Source: an uncultured Eubacteriales bacterium
GTDB taxonomy: Bacteria > Bacillota > Clostridia > Peptostreptococcales > Anaerovoracaceae
Assembly: GCA_900320285.1 (NCBI GenBank)
Contig: ONRQ01000001.1
Coordinates: 62,001-126,000 of the forward strand
Reading direction: 5' to 3'
DNA: 64,000 nt
In this document: positions 20,256 through 28,755 of the stretch, one piece after another
Layout of the letters: each line of letters opens with the position of its first letter
Numbering within the stretch: position 1 is the stretch's first letter
Translations under genes and position numbers: made by a program
Notes under the pieces: generated by a model
Seen by the model: the letters and a program-made list of their open reading frames with translations, nothing else
What the model was told of the DNA's origin: nothing
Databases searched by the model: none

Positions 20256-21767
20256 ATGGATCGCAACATTGAAAAATATGTATCGGCTTTTGACAGATCC
20301 GAAGTAAGCAAATGTCTGGTCTGTCTTGATCCGCCTTGTACAAACGCATGTCCGCAGCATGCTGATGTAGGTAATATCCTCAAGTCGTTGTACTTCAGAA
20401 ATTATATCGGAGCAGTCAATAAGCTGACCTGCGACTGCACGTACTGCAATGCTCCATGCGAAAGGGCCTGTGTGCTTAACGAGAAGAGTCTTCCGGTTGA
20501 AATCCACGAGGTCATTCTGCAGGTGAAAAACAATGCCGATCTCCTTCCTGCAAACAGGATCGAGCAGGTTGATCTGTCGACTGATATCTGCGGAATAAAG
20601 CTGGAGAACCCTTTCCTTCTGTCATCGTCGGTAGTTGCAAGCTCTTATGACATGTGCAAACGTGCCTTTGAGGCAGGATGGGCAGGAGCTTCTTTCAAGA
20701 CCATCTGTAACTTTCCTCAGCACGAGACCTCTCCGAGGTTCTCAGCAGTCAGGCATCACTCCAACGCATTCATCGGATTCAAAAACATCGAGCAGCTCTC
20801 AGACCACAGTGTCGAAGAGAACATGCAGATATTTGAACAACTGAGAAAAGAATTCCCTACAAAGGTCATCATTGCATCTATCATGGGGCAGAACGAACAG
20901 GAGTGGACAGACCTTGCGGCAAAATGTGAAAAAGCCGGTGCATCGGTGATCGAATGCAACTTCTCATGTCCGAACATGGAAGATGATGATCTGGGCGTTA
21001 CGATAGGCCAGTCACCGGAGCTGGTGGAAAAGTTCACAAGGGCTACCAAGAGAGGAACGACACTTCCTGTACTTGCAAAACTCACGCCAAATATCACAGA
21101 CATGGTACCGATTGCGCTCGCAGCAAAGCGCGGAGGGGCTGACGGTATCGCAGCCATCAATACGATCAATTCCATAACGGGCGTTGATATCGACACTCTT
21201 GTGGCAGAGCCTGCAGTAAGGGGCAAATCCATTGTCGGCGGTTACTCCGGTAATGCGGTAAAGCCGATAGCGCTGAGGTTTATCTCGGATCTGTCCAGAT
21301 GCGAAGAACTTGATGGCAAGCACATAAGCGGCATGGGAGGAATAGAGACATGGCACGATGCGCTTGAGTTCTTGCTTCTCGGTTCCGGAAGCCTGCAGAT
21401 AACAACAGCTGTAATGCAGTATGGATACAGGATCATAGATGATTTGATCGAAGGCCTTGAGAATTATATGAAGTGCAAAGGCATAGCATCGCTGCAGGCT
21501 CTCATAGGCGGTGCAGCAGGCACGGTAGTCGATCATCACAGCATAGAAAGAGATACCATACTGTATCCGGTATTCGACTATGACTTATGCAATGGTTGCG
21601 GCAGATGCTATATTTCGTGCATGGACGGCGGCCATCAGGCCATCAGATTCGATGAGGCAACGCGCAGGCCGCTTCTGATAGGCAGTAAGTGCGTGGGTTG
21701 TCATCTGTGCAGACTGGTCTGCTCATGTAAAGCGATCAAAACCGCAAGAAAAGTGGTACAAAAATAA
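20256..21767 (+). CDS. preA: Dihydropyrimidine dehydrogenase PreA-type, with N-terminal and C-terminal Fe-S domains
   Basis: A 503-residue enzyme with three parts. Residues 1-105 are a Cys-rich Fe-S domain (CLVCLDPPCTNACP, CDCTYCNAPCERAC) like the N-terminus of PreT/GltD. Residues about 108-420 are a DHODH-like FMN barrel (IECNFSCPNM, LAKLTPNITD, GMGGIETWHDALEF). Residues about 440-495 hold two [4Fe-4S] ferredoxin motifs (CNGCGRCYISC, CVGCHLCRLVC). The family reduces uracil/thymine with reduced pyridine nucleotide, or runs in reverse. GGAGGTGA lies 7 bases before ATG. No PreT flavin subunit is adjacent, so electrons may come from a ferredoxin or a distant subunit. TATAAT at 20187-20192 is a possible -10. 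Confidence 0.85.
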   Translation: MDRNIEKYVSAFDRSEVSKCLVCLDPPCTNACPQHADVGNILKSLYFRNYIGAVNKLTCDCTYCNAPCERACVLNEKSLPVEIHEVILQVKNNADLLPANRIEQVDLSTDICGIKLENPFLLSSSVVASSYDMCKRAFEAGWAGASFKTICNFPQHETSPRFSAVRHHSNAFIGFKNIEQLSDHSVEENMQIFEQLRKEFPTKVIIASIMGQNEQEWTDLAAKCEKAGASVIECNFSCPNMEDDDLGVTIGQSPELVEKFTRATKRGTTLPVLAKLTPNITDMVPIALAAKRGGADGIAAINTINSITGVDIDTLVAEPAVRGKSIVGGYSGNAVKPIALRFISDLSRCEELDGKHISGMGGIETWHDALEFLLLGSGSLQITTAVMQYGYRIIDDLIEGLENYMKCKGIASLQALIGGAAGTVVDHHSIERDTILYPVFDYDLCNGCGRCYISCMDGGHQAIRFDEATRRPLLIGSKCVGCHLCRLVCSCKAIKTARKVVQK

Positions 21768-21781
21768 CAACACGTCACAAT

Positions 21782-21825
21782 AAAAACATCCCCTGATGCC
21801 AACGGTATCTGGGGATGTTTTTATT
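21782..21825. terminator. Bidirectional terminator between preA and ybaK
   Basis: AAAAACATCCCC and GGGGATGTTTTT arms flank an inner GATGCC/GGTATC stem. A-run on the left and T-run on the right serve both the plus-strand preA and minus-strand ybaK transcripts. Confidence 0.9.
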
Positions 21826-21830
21826 GCCTG

Positions 21831-22307
21831 CTATATAGTGACTTTTACCCAGCATACCGGGTCGGACAGTTTTTCGAGTTCATCCGGTGTCAGCTCAACT
21901 ACAGAGTCCTCTCCGCCAATGCCCGGGAAGACTGTCTCTCCCACATGCTTTCTGATTGAAAGGTCGAGATAGAGCTTTGCCGTGTCCTTGAGGCAGAACG
22001 GATTGATAGTTCCTGCGATGTGGCCTACCAGCTCTTCGGTCTGCTCCGCCGGAAGCATCGTAGGCCTGAATCCGAATACGTTCCTGAACATTCCGTTGTT
22101 TACACGTGACTTCCCCGACGCAATGACCACGATCGCAGTTCCGCCCTTGCCCTTGAATGCCAGGCCTTTGCAGATGCGGTCTACGTCAACATCGAGCGCC
22201 AGGGCGGTGCTTTCTGCGGTTATATCCGTATTCCTGAAATCTATTATACGGTCGCTCATTCCCTTGCTTTCAAGGTATGCGCGGCCTCTTTTTTCAGCTT
22301 CGTTCAT
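21831..22307 (-). CDS. YbaK/EbsC-family aminoacyl-tRNA deacylase
   Basis: A 158-residue protein of the YbaK/ProX editing family that clears mischarged aminoacyl-tRNA (often Cys- or Ala-tRNA-Pro). Typical segments are ALALDVDVDRICKGLAFKGK with the conserved Lys, AIVVIASGKSRVN and GGEDSVVELTPDEL. Length is normal. It follows the sanA-like gene by 19 bases and ends 5 bases from the bidirectional terminator, so it is the last gene of the hflX transcript. The tRNA it edits cannot be told. Confidence 0.88.
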   Translation of the reverse strand: MNEAEKRGRAYLESKGMSDRIIDFRNTDITAESTALALDVDVDRICKGLAFKGKGGTAIVVIASGKSRVNNGMFRNVFGFRPTMLPAEQTEELVGHIAGTINPFCLKDTAKLYLDLSIRKHVGETVFPGIGGEDSVVELTPDELEKLSDPVCWVKVTI

Positions 22308-22326
22308 TTTTACTTTAATCCTTACT

Positions 22327-23019
22327 CTAATTAAGATGCGTTACTGTTCCGTCACCGTCAATCGGGATCTCATCGCCCAGATACGTCGGCTTCGCCTTTA
22401 TGATTCCTTTGAAAAAGTCCTTGTTGCGGGCCAACACTTCACGCGCTTCTCTGTAAAACCTGCCTTTGTATTTCTGCTGGTCCGATGCCACGCCCTTTGC
22501 CTCAATGCCAAGTGCTTCACAGGCTTTCAGCGCCCTGAACAGATGATACTTCTGCGTGACCACGATAAGGCGGTCTGCCATGAACACCGCGTGCGACCGG
22601 TACACTGATTCGTAGGTCGAAAATCCTGCATAGTCCAGAAATATATCCTCAGGGGGTACTCCCTGAGCCAGGGTATACTTCAGCATGCAGTCCGGTTCGC
22701 TGTACTCAGGGATACTGTTGTCGCCGCTCAGCAGGATCCTGGGCGCAACACCTGCCTTGTAGAGAGCAATAGCTGCATCGAGTCTGTCTCTGAGCATTGG
22801 TGACGGCTCATTATCTGCCCATACCGCACAACCCAGTACCAGTACGCACTGCGGGTCGATGCTTTTGCATTCATCTGCTTCAGCGGCGCTCAGTCCACCA
22901 CCGGTATCGACCCCGGCTATCTCACTTTTTACAGACTGAGTCACATACGTGCTGAGTCCAAGTACAATTATGGCCGCAAGTATTATAAAAAACATCAGTT
23001 TTTTAATCATTCTGATCAA
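22327..23019 (-). CDS. SanA/YdcF-type DUF218 membrane-anchored protein
   Basis: A 230-residue protein with one N-terminal membrane helix (about 8-28), then a DUF218 domain outside the membrane: VLVLGCAVWADNEPSPMLRD, LLSGDNS, and IVVTQKYHLFRALKACEALG. The match is closest to SanA, which affects envelope permeability to vancomycin in enterobacteria. The biochemical activity of the family is not settled. It overlaps the end of hflX by 4 bases (ATGA). Confidence 0.88.
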   Translation of the reverse strand: MIRMIKKLMFFIILAAIIVLGLSTYVTQSVKSEIAGVDTGGGLSAAEADECKSIDPQCVLVLGCAVWADNEPSPMLRDRLDAAIALYKAGVAPRILLSGDNSIPEYSEPDCMLKYTLAQGVPPEDIFLDYAGFSTYESVYRSHAVFMADRLIVVTQKYHLFRALKACEALGIEAKGVASDQQKYKGRFYREAREVLARNKDFFKGIIKAKPTYLGDEIPIDGDGTVTHLN

Positions 23020-24272
23020 TATAGTTCCCTTTTAGCAGCCAGCGCACGCGGTACGTATGCCTTTATGTGTATTCCCTCCTCCTCATACTCTTCGTAGAGG
23101 AGCTGGCCTGTCTTTCTTATCTCCGCCACTACAGCGGTATCCCTGTACGGGATGATAGTATCTATGTAAATACGGTTGTCCCTGAGAATCCTTGCGAGTT
23201 CATCATAAAACTCATCTATGCCCCGACCGGTCTTTGCTGATATCTTCACCGAGGCATTTGCTCCGAAGTCTCTGAAAAGCGCATCCTCATCGACGAGATC
23301 TGCCTTGTTCCAGACAGTAATCACGGGCTTGTCGCTTATTCCGAGGTCTATGAGTGTATCATAGACCACCCTTCTGTGCATCTCTGCCTGCGGATCTGAG
23401 GCATCTATCACATGTACTATGACATCGGCATAGCCGGCCTCTTCCAGAGTGCTTCGAAACGCGTCAACAAGATTATGCGGCAGCTTGTTGATAAAGCCTA
23501 CTGTGTCAGTGAATAGCACCTGCTGGCCGTCAGGAAGCATTGCCATCCTCGTCGTCGGATCGAGAGTCGCAAAAAGCTTATCTTCGGACAGCACGTCCGA
23601 GCCGGTGAGCCTGTTGAGCAGTGTAGACTTGCCTGCGTTGGTGTATCCTACAATGGCTGCGGTCGGTATGGCGTTCGCGGAGCGTTTTTTCCGGGCAGTA
23701 TCGCGTGCCCTCTTCATGGCCTCTATATCATCCGAAAGGATCTTTATGCGCTTCTGTATCACACGCCTGTCCGTCTCGAGCTTGGTCTCACCCGGACCTC
23801 TCGTGCCGATCCCGGCTCCGAGTCTCGAAAGCGCTTCACCCATTCCGCGGAGTCTTGCGTATCTGTACTTCTGCTGAGCTATCTCCACCTGCAGCTTGCC
23901 CTCTCTTGTGCGTGCATGAGCTGCAAAGATATCCAGTATGAGTGTCGTTCTGTCGATGACTTTCGCTCCCGTAAGTTCGGACAGGTTTCGCATCTGCGAT
24001 GCTGTCAGCTCATCGTCACAGATTATGCCATCGGCTTCGTGTATCTCTATCGACTCACGGAGTTCAGCAGCCTTACCCTTGCCTATATATGTTGACTTGT
24101 CCGGATGGGCAAGATTCTGCACAGCCTGCATCACAGTCTCTCCGCCGGCTGTTTCAAGCAGATCCGAAAGCTCGTCAAGCGAGTCCCACGCGGCCTCTTC
24201 GTTTCCCGAGGCAACTGCGACCAGGATGTACTTTTCTATTTGACTTGTATTTTCAGTAAGGAGGTCGTTCAC
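23016..24272 (-). CDS. hflX: Ribosome-associated GTPase HflX
   Basis: A 418-residue OBG-HflX GTPase that splits or rescues stalled ribosomes after stress. The N-terminal HflX domain covers about 1-190 (GKGKAAELRE, LDIFAAHARTREGKLQVEIA, GIGTRGPGETKLETDRR), followed by the G domain: P-loop GYTNAGKSTLLNRL, FTDTVGFINKLPH, VWNKADLVD. The C-terminal region is normal in length. Followed by sanA-like with ATGA overlap; 43 bases downstream of amrS. Confidence 0.96.
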   Translation of the reverse strand: MNDLLTENTSQIEKYILVAVASGNEEAAWDSLDELSDLLETAGGETVMQAVQNLAHPDKSTYIGKGKAAELRESIEIHEADGIICDDELTASQMRNLSELTGAKVIDRTTLILDIFAAHARTREGKLQVEIAQQKYRYARLRGMGEALSRLGAGIGTRGPGETKLETDRRVIQKRIKILSDDIEAMKRARDTARKKRSANAIPTAAIVGYTNAGKSTLLNRLTGSDVLSEDKLFATLDPTTRMAMLPDGQQVLFTDTVGFINKLPHNLVDAFRSTLEEAGYADVIVHVIDASDPQAEMHRRVVYDTLIDLGISDKPVITVWNKADLVDEDALFRDFGANASVKISAKTGRGIDEFYDELARILRDNRIYIDTIIPYRDTAVVAEIRKTGQLLYEEYEEEGIHIKAYVPRALAAKRELY

Positions 24273-24315
24273 TAATTTCCTTGTATGTTCCTCTCACTTT
24301 TTAACTGTTTTAGAA

Positions 24316-25158
24316 CTAACAATTGCCGGTATATACATACCGCAGTCTTTCGCGGGCTATGTCTGCAAGCCTGTAGACCAGCCTCACCTTCGTTGCGTCT
24401 CTGTCCGTCATATGAAACCTCGGGAAGAATCTCGAGATATGAAGTGGGATCTCCTCTCCGCTCGTGAGGCCGGCTATCCATTCTGTCATCTCACGCATCT
24501 CATCCTCGCTGTCGTTCTCCCCCGGAACGATCAGCGTTGTAAGTTCCACATGGCAGTGCTTCACCGCCTCTTCGATGAAAGCCATGGTCATGGTGCGGTC
24601 ACCTCCGAGTACCTCGTTGTAATAATGATCGGTGAAACCTTTGAGGTCTATGTTCATCGCATCTATATACGGTACCAGTTCACTTAGCACTGACAGATCT
24701 GCAGTCCCGTTGGTAACCATCACGTTGAACATGCCCTGCTCGTGCACGAGTTTTGCCGTGTCGCGGATGTACTCATAGCCGATAAGCGGTTCATTGTACG
24801 TGAACGCCACGCCTATGTTGCCCCTGTCCCTGCACGAGAGCGCTATTCCCGCCATTTCTTCCGGAGATATGTATTCGGCTCTGTCCGCGAACCGGTATGC
24901 CTCCTCTGACCAGGAGATCTGATAGTTCTGACAGAACGGGCATCTGAGATTACAGCCGTAGCTGCCGGCTGAAAGTATCATGGATCCCGGGTGGAACCTT
25001 GCGAGCGGTTTCTTCTCTATCGGGTCGAGAGCAAGTGAAGTGACCCTGCCGTAGTTTGCGGCAGTCACCTCTCCGCTGGCGCAGGTACGTGCTCCGCAGA
25101 AGCCCAGTCCGCCTTCCGGAATATTGCAGTGTCTGAAGCATACTTTGCAAACAGCCAT
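24316..25158 (-). CDS. amrS: AmmeMemoRadiSam system radical SAM enzyme
   Basis: A 280-residue radical S-adenosylmethionine enzyme. The cluster motif is CNLRCPFC (CxxxCxxC, near residues 74-81), preceded by extra N-terminal cysteines (CKVCFRHCNIP and FCGAR), as in the family related to pyruvate-formate-lyase activases. GVAFTYNEPLIGYEYIRD and FNVMVTNGTADLS are typical barrel segments. Members are almost always beside MEMO and AMMECR1 proteins, as here, with a single base between the genes. The substrate of the system is unknown. Confidence 0.92.
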   Translation of the reverse strand: MAVCKVCFRHCNIPEGGLGFCGARTCASGEVTAANYGRVTSLALDPIEKKPLARFHPGSMILSAGSYGCNLRCPFCQNYQISWSEEAYRFADRAEYISPEEMAGIALSCRDRGNIGVAFTYNEPLIGYEYIRDTAKLVHEQGMFNVMVTNGTADLSVLSELVPYIDAMNIDLKGFTDHYYNEVLGGDRTMTMAFIEEAVKHCHVELTTLIVPGENDSEDEMREMTEWIAGLTSGEEIPLHISRFFPRFHMTDRDATKVRLVYRLADIARERLRYVYTGNC

Positions 25159-25159
25159 A

Positions 25160-26545
25160 TCAGTAGTGCCTTATCACTTCGAATCTCTGTAGTTTATATT
25201 TTTCAAATTTGTGGATGCCGCCCTTCTTCATGGCGATCTCCACCTGCTGCCGCGGCGTGTCTATGCCGTCGAGATCAGGGAGAAGCAGGCCTCTCCTTCG
25301 CCCGCAGCTGACTATGACCCCGTATCTCTTTACATCGAGCTCGTCTTCGGAATCTATGTCTTCTGCCTCACCCAGCACGTCCACATTTATTTCAAGCCAT
25401 GGCAGCTCATCCGGTTTTATTGCAGGGAACCTTGGATCTCTCGTCGAAGCACTGATCGCGTTTCCGATGATCTCCTCTGCAATGCTGCTCCTTGTAGGAC
25501 CGATTGTCCCTATGCAGCCCCTGAGTTCTCCGTGCTCGTGTATCGATACAAAGGTACCCGCCTGTTTAGAAAGCATCTCCTCAGGCAGTCCCGCAGGAAC
25601 ATCGAGCACTTCCCGTTTCAGCACATATGTCTCCACAGCTTCACGGGCCAGCCTTACATACTCATCGGACTGCACACGCTTAGATTTCAGTTCCTCTTCG
25701 ATCTCCGCCATCTTAACTTCCAGGAAATGCCTGCTTTCGTCTGCGTCTTCAGGGTAGAAGGTGCAGATGCCATACCCGACACCCGTAACATCCTGATGTA
25801 CCAGTCTTTCCGCCTTCACTGCAGTACCGTCGAACGCGCCTCCCATTATAACGAAGGATCTGTGACCGCACTCGGCAGCCTTGTCGCAGAAGGTGCTGTC
25901 AAAGTCAAGGAGCTCGCCGAAAGCGGCGCGGCCCATCACATCCATGATGCGCTCATCGTATTCAGGACCTTCAGGTACGTATCCGTAAGGCCCATACTCC
26001 TGCAGCTTGTGTGAAAGGTCTCCGCTGGCCACCATTACTATTCTGCGGCCGGTGTTCTCAGCAGCTTCGCGTATCATCATGCCGAGCCTGTAGTGGTCTA
26101 TAAGCGGAAGTCCTGAAAGACCTATGCGGACTATCTTTCCGCCCTTATACTTATTTCTTATGAACCAGAGCGGCACCATAGTGCCGTGATCGAGATCTTT
26201 ATCCCGTTCACCCATAGTGCCTGCAGGAAAGTCCTCTTTATCAGCCAGCCGGCAGATCTCCCTGACAAGTTCAGTGTCATAATCTTCATTGAATCTTACG
26301 CCCGGAGCCCTGAAGCCGGCAAAGCTTCCGCTCGCGCTCCTGCCGGGTGAAATGTGAAAGTAGTCCGCATACATTATGGAATGCGGACTTGTTATCACTA
26401 TTGTTTCAGGCGCGAGCGCGGCTATCTCATCCGCCACTCTTTCATAGGCTGCAGTTGTAGCTGCCACCTGTGCCTCGCTGCCCCTGCCTATATCCGGCAC
26501 TATCATAGGCGGGTGCGGCACCATGAATCCTGCAATAATACCCAT
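25160..26545 (-). CDS. AmmeMemoRadiSam fused B-A protein (MEMO + AMMECR1)
   Basis: A 461-residue fusion. Residues 1-~265 form a MEMO1/class III extradiol dioxygenase-like domain (GFMVPHPPMIVPDIG, VITSPHS, VASGDLSHKL supplying His/Asp ligands). Residues ~285-461 form an AMMECR1 domain (LRGCIGTIGPTRSSIAEEI, STRDPRFPAI). In many genomes these are two genes, AmrB and AmrA. Start ATG follows the vanY stop by 28 bases, and amrS begins 1 base after its stop, so all three are probably co-transcribed. Confidence 0.93.
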   Translation of the reverse strand: MGIIAGFMVPHPPMIVPDIGRGSEAQVAATTAAYERVADEIAALAPETIVITSPHSIMYADYFHISPGRSASGSFAGFRAPGVRFNEDYDTELVREICRLADKEDFPAGTMGERDKDLDHGTMVPLWFIRNKYKGGKIVRIGLSGLPLIDHYRLGMMIREAAENTGRRIVMVASGDLSHKLQEYGPYGYVPEGPEYDERIMDVMGRAAFGELLDFDSTFCDKAAECGHRSFVIMGGAFDGTAVKAERLVHQDVTGVGYGICTFYPEDADESRHFLEVKMAEIEEELKSKRVQSDEYVRLAREAVETYVLKREVLDVPAGLPEEMLSKQAGTFVSIHEHGELRGCIGTIGPTRSSIAEEIIGNAISASTRDPRFPAIKPDELPWLEINVDVLGEAEDIDSEDELDVKRYGVIVSCGRRRGLLLPDLDGIDTPRQQVEIAMKKGGIHKFEKYKLQRFEVIRHY

Positions 26546-26573
26546 ATCTTCCTCCTGACTCAGGCCATTCAGC

Positions 26574-27314
26574 TTACTTTCCCAGATATTCTTCGAGTGT
26601 TATTCCCTTGTCAGTTATCTCTTTTGCTATCTCCGGGTTGTCAAGATAGCGTATGTGCCATGGCTCATACGCATAGCCCGTGATCGCTTCGCCCTCCTTG
26701 GTGAAGCGAAGTATGAATCCGAACTCCGGAAGTCTTTTGTGTATTGCTTCCCAGATATCCGGATACTGAACGAGATCCTCATTCTCATAGATGTCCTTGC
26801 CGTCTATCGTGAAGTAAAGATCAAGCGCAAGTCCTGTATGATGCTCGGAGTATCCCGGAACAGCGACGTATTTTTTTACATAGTCTTCGCCGTATTTTTC
26901 AGTGAAGTCCTCGACTATTTTCTGCTGGGCTGCAACGCTTCTGTATGCGGAATCCAGCTCAAGTCTTACCTCTCCCTTGTCATAACCTTCCAGGTCCTTT
27001 TCTACTGCCTCCTTGAGCTTACAGTATGCTTCGTAAGCCTTGCTCTCAACATATACTTCATCACCCACGGAATTTGTAATGGTCGTAGTCTCAAGCGCTT
27101 CCTCCCATCCGTCAGGCAATTGGTTGCTCTGATTCACCAGCACCATATAGTCGATCACCGATCCTTCCTCAGTCTCAGCTTCAGCTTCAGTTTCTGTTTC
27201 AGCCGCTGCATCAGCAGGCTCTTCACTTTCATTCTGTTTGCTGCATCCTGACAGCGGAAAAGCGAATATCATCGCCGCAGTCAGTATCATAATAAGCAGT
27301 CTTGTTTTTTTCAT
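26574..27314 (-). CDS. VanY-type D-alanyl-D-alanine carboxypeptidase, lipoprotein
   Basis: A 246-residue exported peptidase. The signal peptide ends in a lipobox (FPLSGCSKQ), so it should be lipid-anchored outside the membrane; a Glu/Ala-rich linker follows (about 25-50). The M15B domain carries SAYRSVAAQQKIVEDF, PGYSEHHTGLALDL (His/Asp zinc ligands) and YEPWHIRYL (Glu and His). It trims terminal D-Ala from cell-wall stems. The frame is open to 27335, but ATG at 27314 has GGAGGG 7 bases upstream and gives a proper signal peptide. Confidence 0.92.
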   Translation of the reverse strand: MKKTRLLIMILTAAMIFAFPLSGCSKQNESEEPADAAAETETEAEAETEEGSVIDYMVLVNQSNQLPDGWEEALETTTITNSVGDEVYVESKAYEAYCKLKEAVEKDLEGYDKGEVRLELDSAYRSVAAQQKIVEDFTEKYGEDYVKKYVAVPGYSEHHTGLALDLYFTIDGKDIYENEDLVQYPDIWEAIHKRLPEFGFILRFTKEGEAITGYAYEPWHIRYLDNPEIAKEITDKGITLEEYLGK

Positions 27315-27343
27315 GGTCGCCCTCCGGTATATCATTATCGAAA

Positions 27344-27370
27344 GGACTCCATGGCCCGGCCATGGAGTCC
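27344..27370 (-). terminator. Strong hairpin after pyrI (weak T tract)
   Basis: Perfect 11-bp inverted repeat GGACTCCATGG/CCATGGAGTCC with a 5-base loop, followed on the minus strand by only TTTCG. It may end or attenuate the argF-pyrI transcript, leaving some read-through to vanY. Confidence 0.6.
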
Positions 27371-27376
27371 GTACTT

Positions 27377-27802
27377 CTACTTGTTTTCACGATACAGCGT
27401 ATCGCAGTATACGCAGCGGTAATCTCTCGATTCAGTGTCAACCAGCCTGAACTTCTGCGGTATGCCTCTCTCTACCGAAGTAATGCATCTTGGATTGCGG
27501 CATTCCAGCACGTTTGTAAGTATAGTCGGCGGCTTTGGTTTGAACTTTTTGACGAGTTCGCGATCCTTTACGACATTGACAGTGATATCCGGACTGATGT
27601 ATCCGATCAGATCGTAGTCGATCGGAATATCGGCGTCGATCTTGATTATGTCTTTAGCTCCGTACTTCGCGCTGCTTGCCCTCTGGATGATAGCTACAGT
27701 GCAGTCCGCCTTGTCGAGACCGAGGAGGTGATAGAGTTCAAAGCCCTTGCCGGCCTTGATATGATCCAGTACATATCCTGTGTTGATTCCGTCTATGTTC
27801 AT
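27377..27802 (-). CDS. pyrI: Aspartate carbamoyltransferase regulatory chain
   Basis: A 141-residue regulatory subunit that binds nucleotide effectors (CTP, ATP) and assembles with PyrB. The N-terminal allosteric domain starts with GINTGYVLDHIKAGKG; the C-terminal zinc domain has four Cys (CRNPRC near 100-105 and CVYC near 130). PyrI is usual in enterobacteria, archaea and some Clostridia but absent from Bacillus. AAGGAGG precedes the ATG by 6 bases, and the gene follows pyrB by 12 bases. Confidence 0.95.
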   Translation of the reverse strand: MNIDGINTGYVLDHIKAGKGFELYHLLGLDKADCTVAIIQRASSAKYGAKDIIKIDADIPIDYDLIGYISPDITVNVVKDRELVKKFKPKPPTILTNVLECRNPRCITSVERGIPQKFRLVDTESRDYRCVYCDTLYRENK

Positions 27803-27814
27803 GTGAAACCTCCT

Positions 27815-28735
27815 TTATTTGATGCCCAGCAGATACAGTATAAGAGCCATTCGGATGTACTTTCCCATGAGCGCCTGGTAGAAGTAACATGCTCTCGGAT
27901 CTTCGTCAACATCCACGCTGATCTCATTTACGCGCGGCAGCGGATGCATGATTATCATGTCTTCCTTTGCCGGCTTCAGCATCGCTCTTGTAAGTATGAA
28001 GCTGTCCTTGAGTTTCTCGTACTCTTCCCAGTTCGGGAACCTCTCCTGCTGTATCCTCGTCATGTACAGTATATCGAGCTCAGGGATCGCGTCCTCAAGG
28101 CTTTCCACCTCGCACCATTCAACGCCCGCTTCATTGAGCCTGTCCCTGATGTATCCCGGGATCCTCAGCTCCTCAGGAGCGATCATTACGAATTTTACGC
28201 CTTCATATCTCAGCAGCGCGTCTATCAGCGAATGTACTGTTCTGCCGTATTTAAGGTCTCCGCAGAGTCCTACCGTGAAGTTTCCGATCTCTCCCTTCTT
28301 GCGGTGAATGGTCATGAGGTCGGTCAGTGTCTGCGTAGGATGGAAGTGTCCTCCGTCTCCCGCGTTGATGATAGGGACCGTGGATTTTACAGCGCCTACG
28401 ACCGGTGCGCCTTCCTTAGGATGTCTCATGGCAATGATGTCTGCATAGCACCCTGCCATTACGATGGTATCCGACACCGTCTCGCCCTTTGCCGAAGAAC
28501 TCGACTGAGCCTGGTCAAAGCCGAGAACGTTTCCGCCCAGCTCCATCATGGCTGCCGTAAAGGACAGTCTGGTTCTGGTGCTTGGCTCAAAGAACAGCGT
28601 GGCAAGTTTTTTATGCGCGCAGCTGTCCCAGTATTTATCAGGATGCGCGATGATATCATCTGCTGTTTCCATCAGATGTTCGATATCTTCTACGCTCAGA
28701 TCGGTGATATTGATCAGATGCTTTACTTCTCCCAT
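27815..28735 (-). CDS. pyrB: Aspartate carbamoyltransferase catalytic chain
   Basis: Condenses carbamoyl phosphate with aspartate, the committed step of pyrimidine synthesis. The 306-residue protein shows the carbamoyl-phosphate site [11 protein letters not shown], the [12 protein letters not shown] loop with the catalytic Lys, and [11 protein letters not shown]. Standard length. AAAGGGG precedes the ATG. Placed with its regulatory chain and downstream of argF and the ornithine enzyme; the two carbamoyl-phosphate users share a transcript. Confidence 0.96.
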   Translation of the reverse strand: MGEVKHLINITDLSVEDIEHLMETADDIIAHPDKYWDSCAHKKLATLFFEPSTRTRLSFTAAMMELGGNVLGFDQAQSSSSAKGETVSDTIVMAGCYADIIAMRHPKEGAPVVGAVKSTVPIINAGDGGHFHPTQTLTDLMTIHRKKGEIGNFTVGLCGDLKYGRTVHSLIDALLRYEGVKFVMIAPEELRIPGYIRDRLNEAGVEWCEVESLEDAIPELDILYMTRIQQERFPNWEEYEKLKDSFILTRAMLKPAKEDMIIMHPLPRVNEISVDVDEDPRACYFYQALMGKYIRMALILYLLGIK

Positions 28736-28755
28736 TTGGTCCCCTTTCTTTTATT

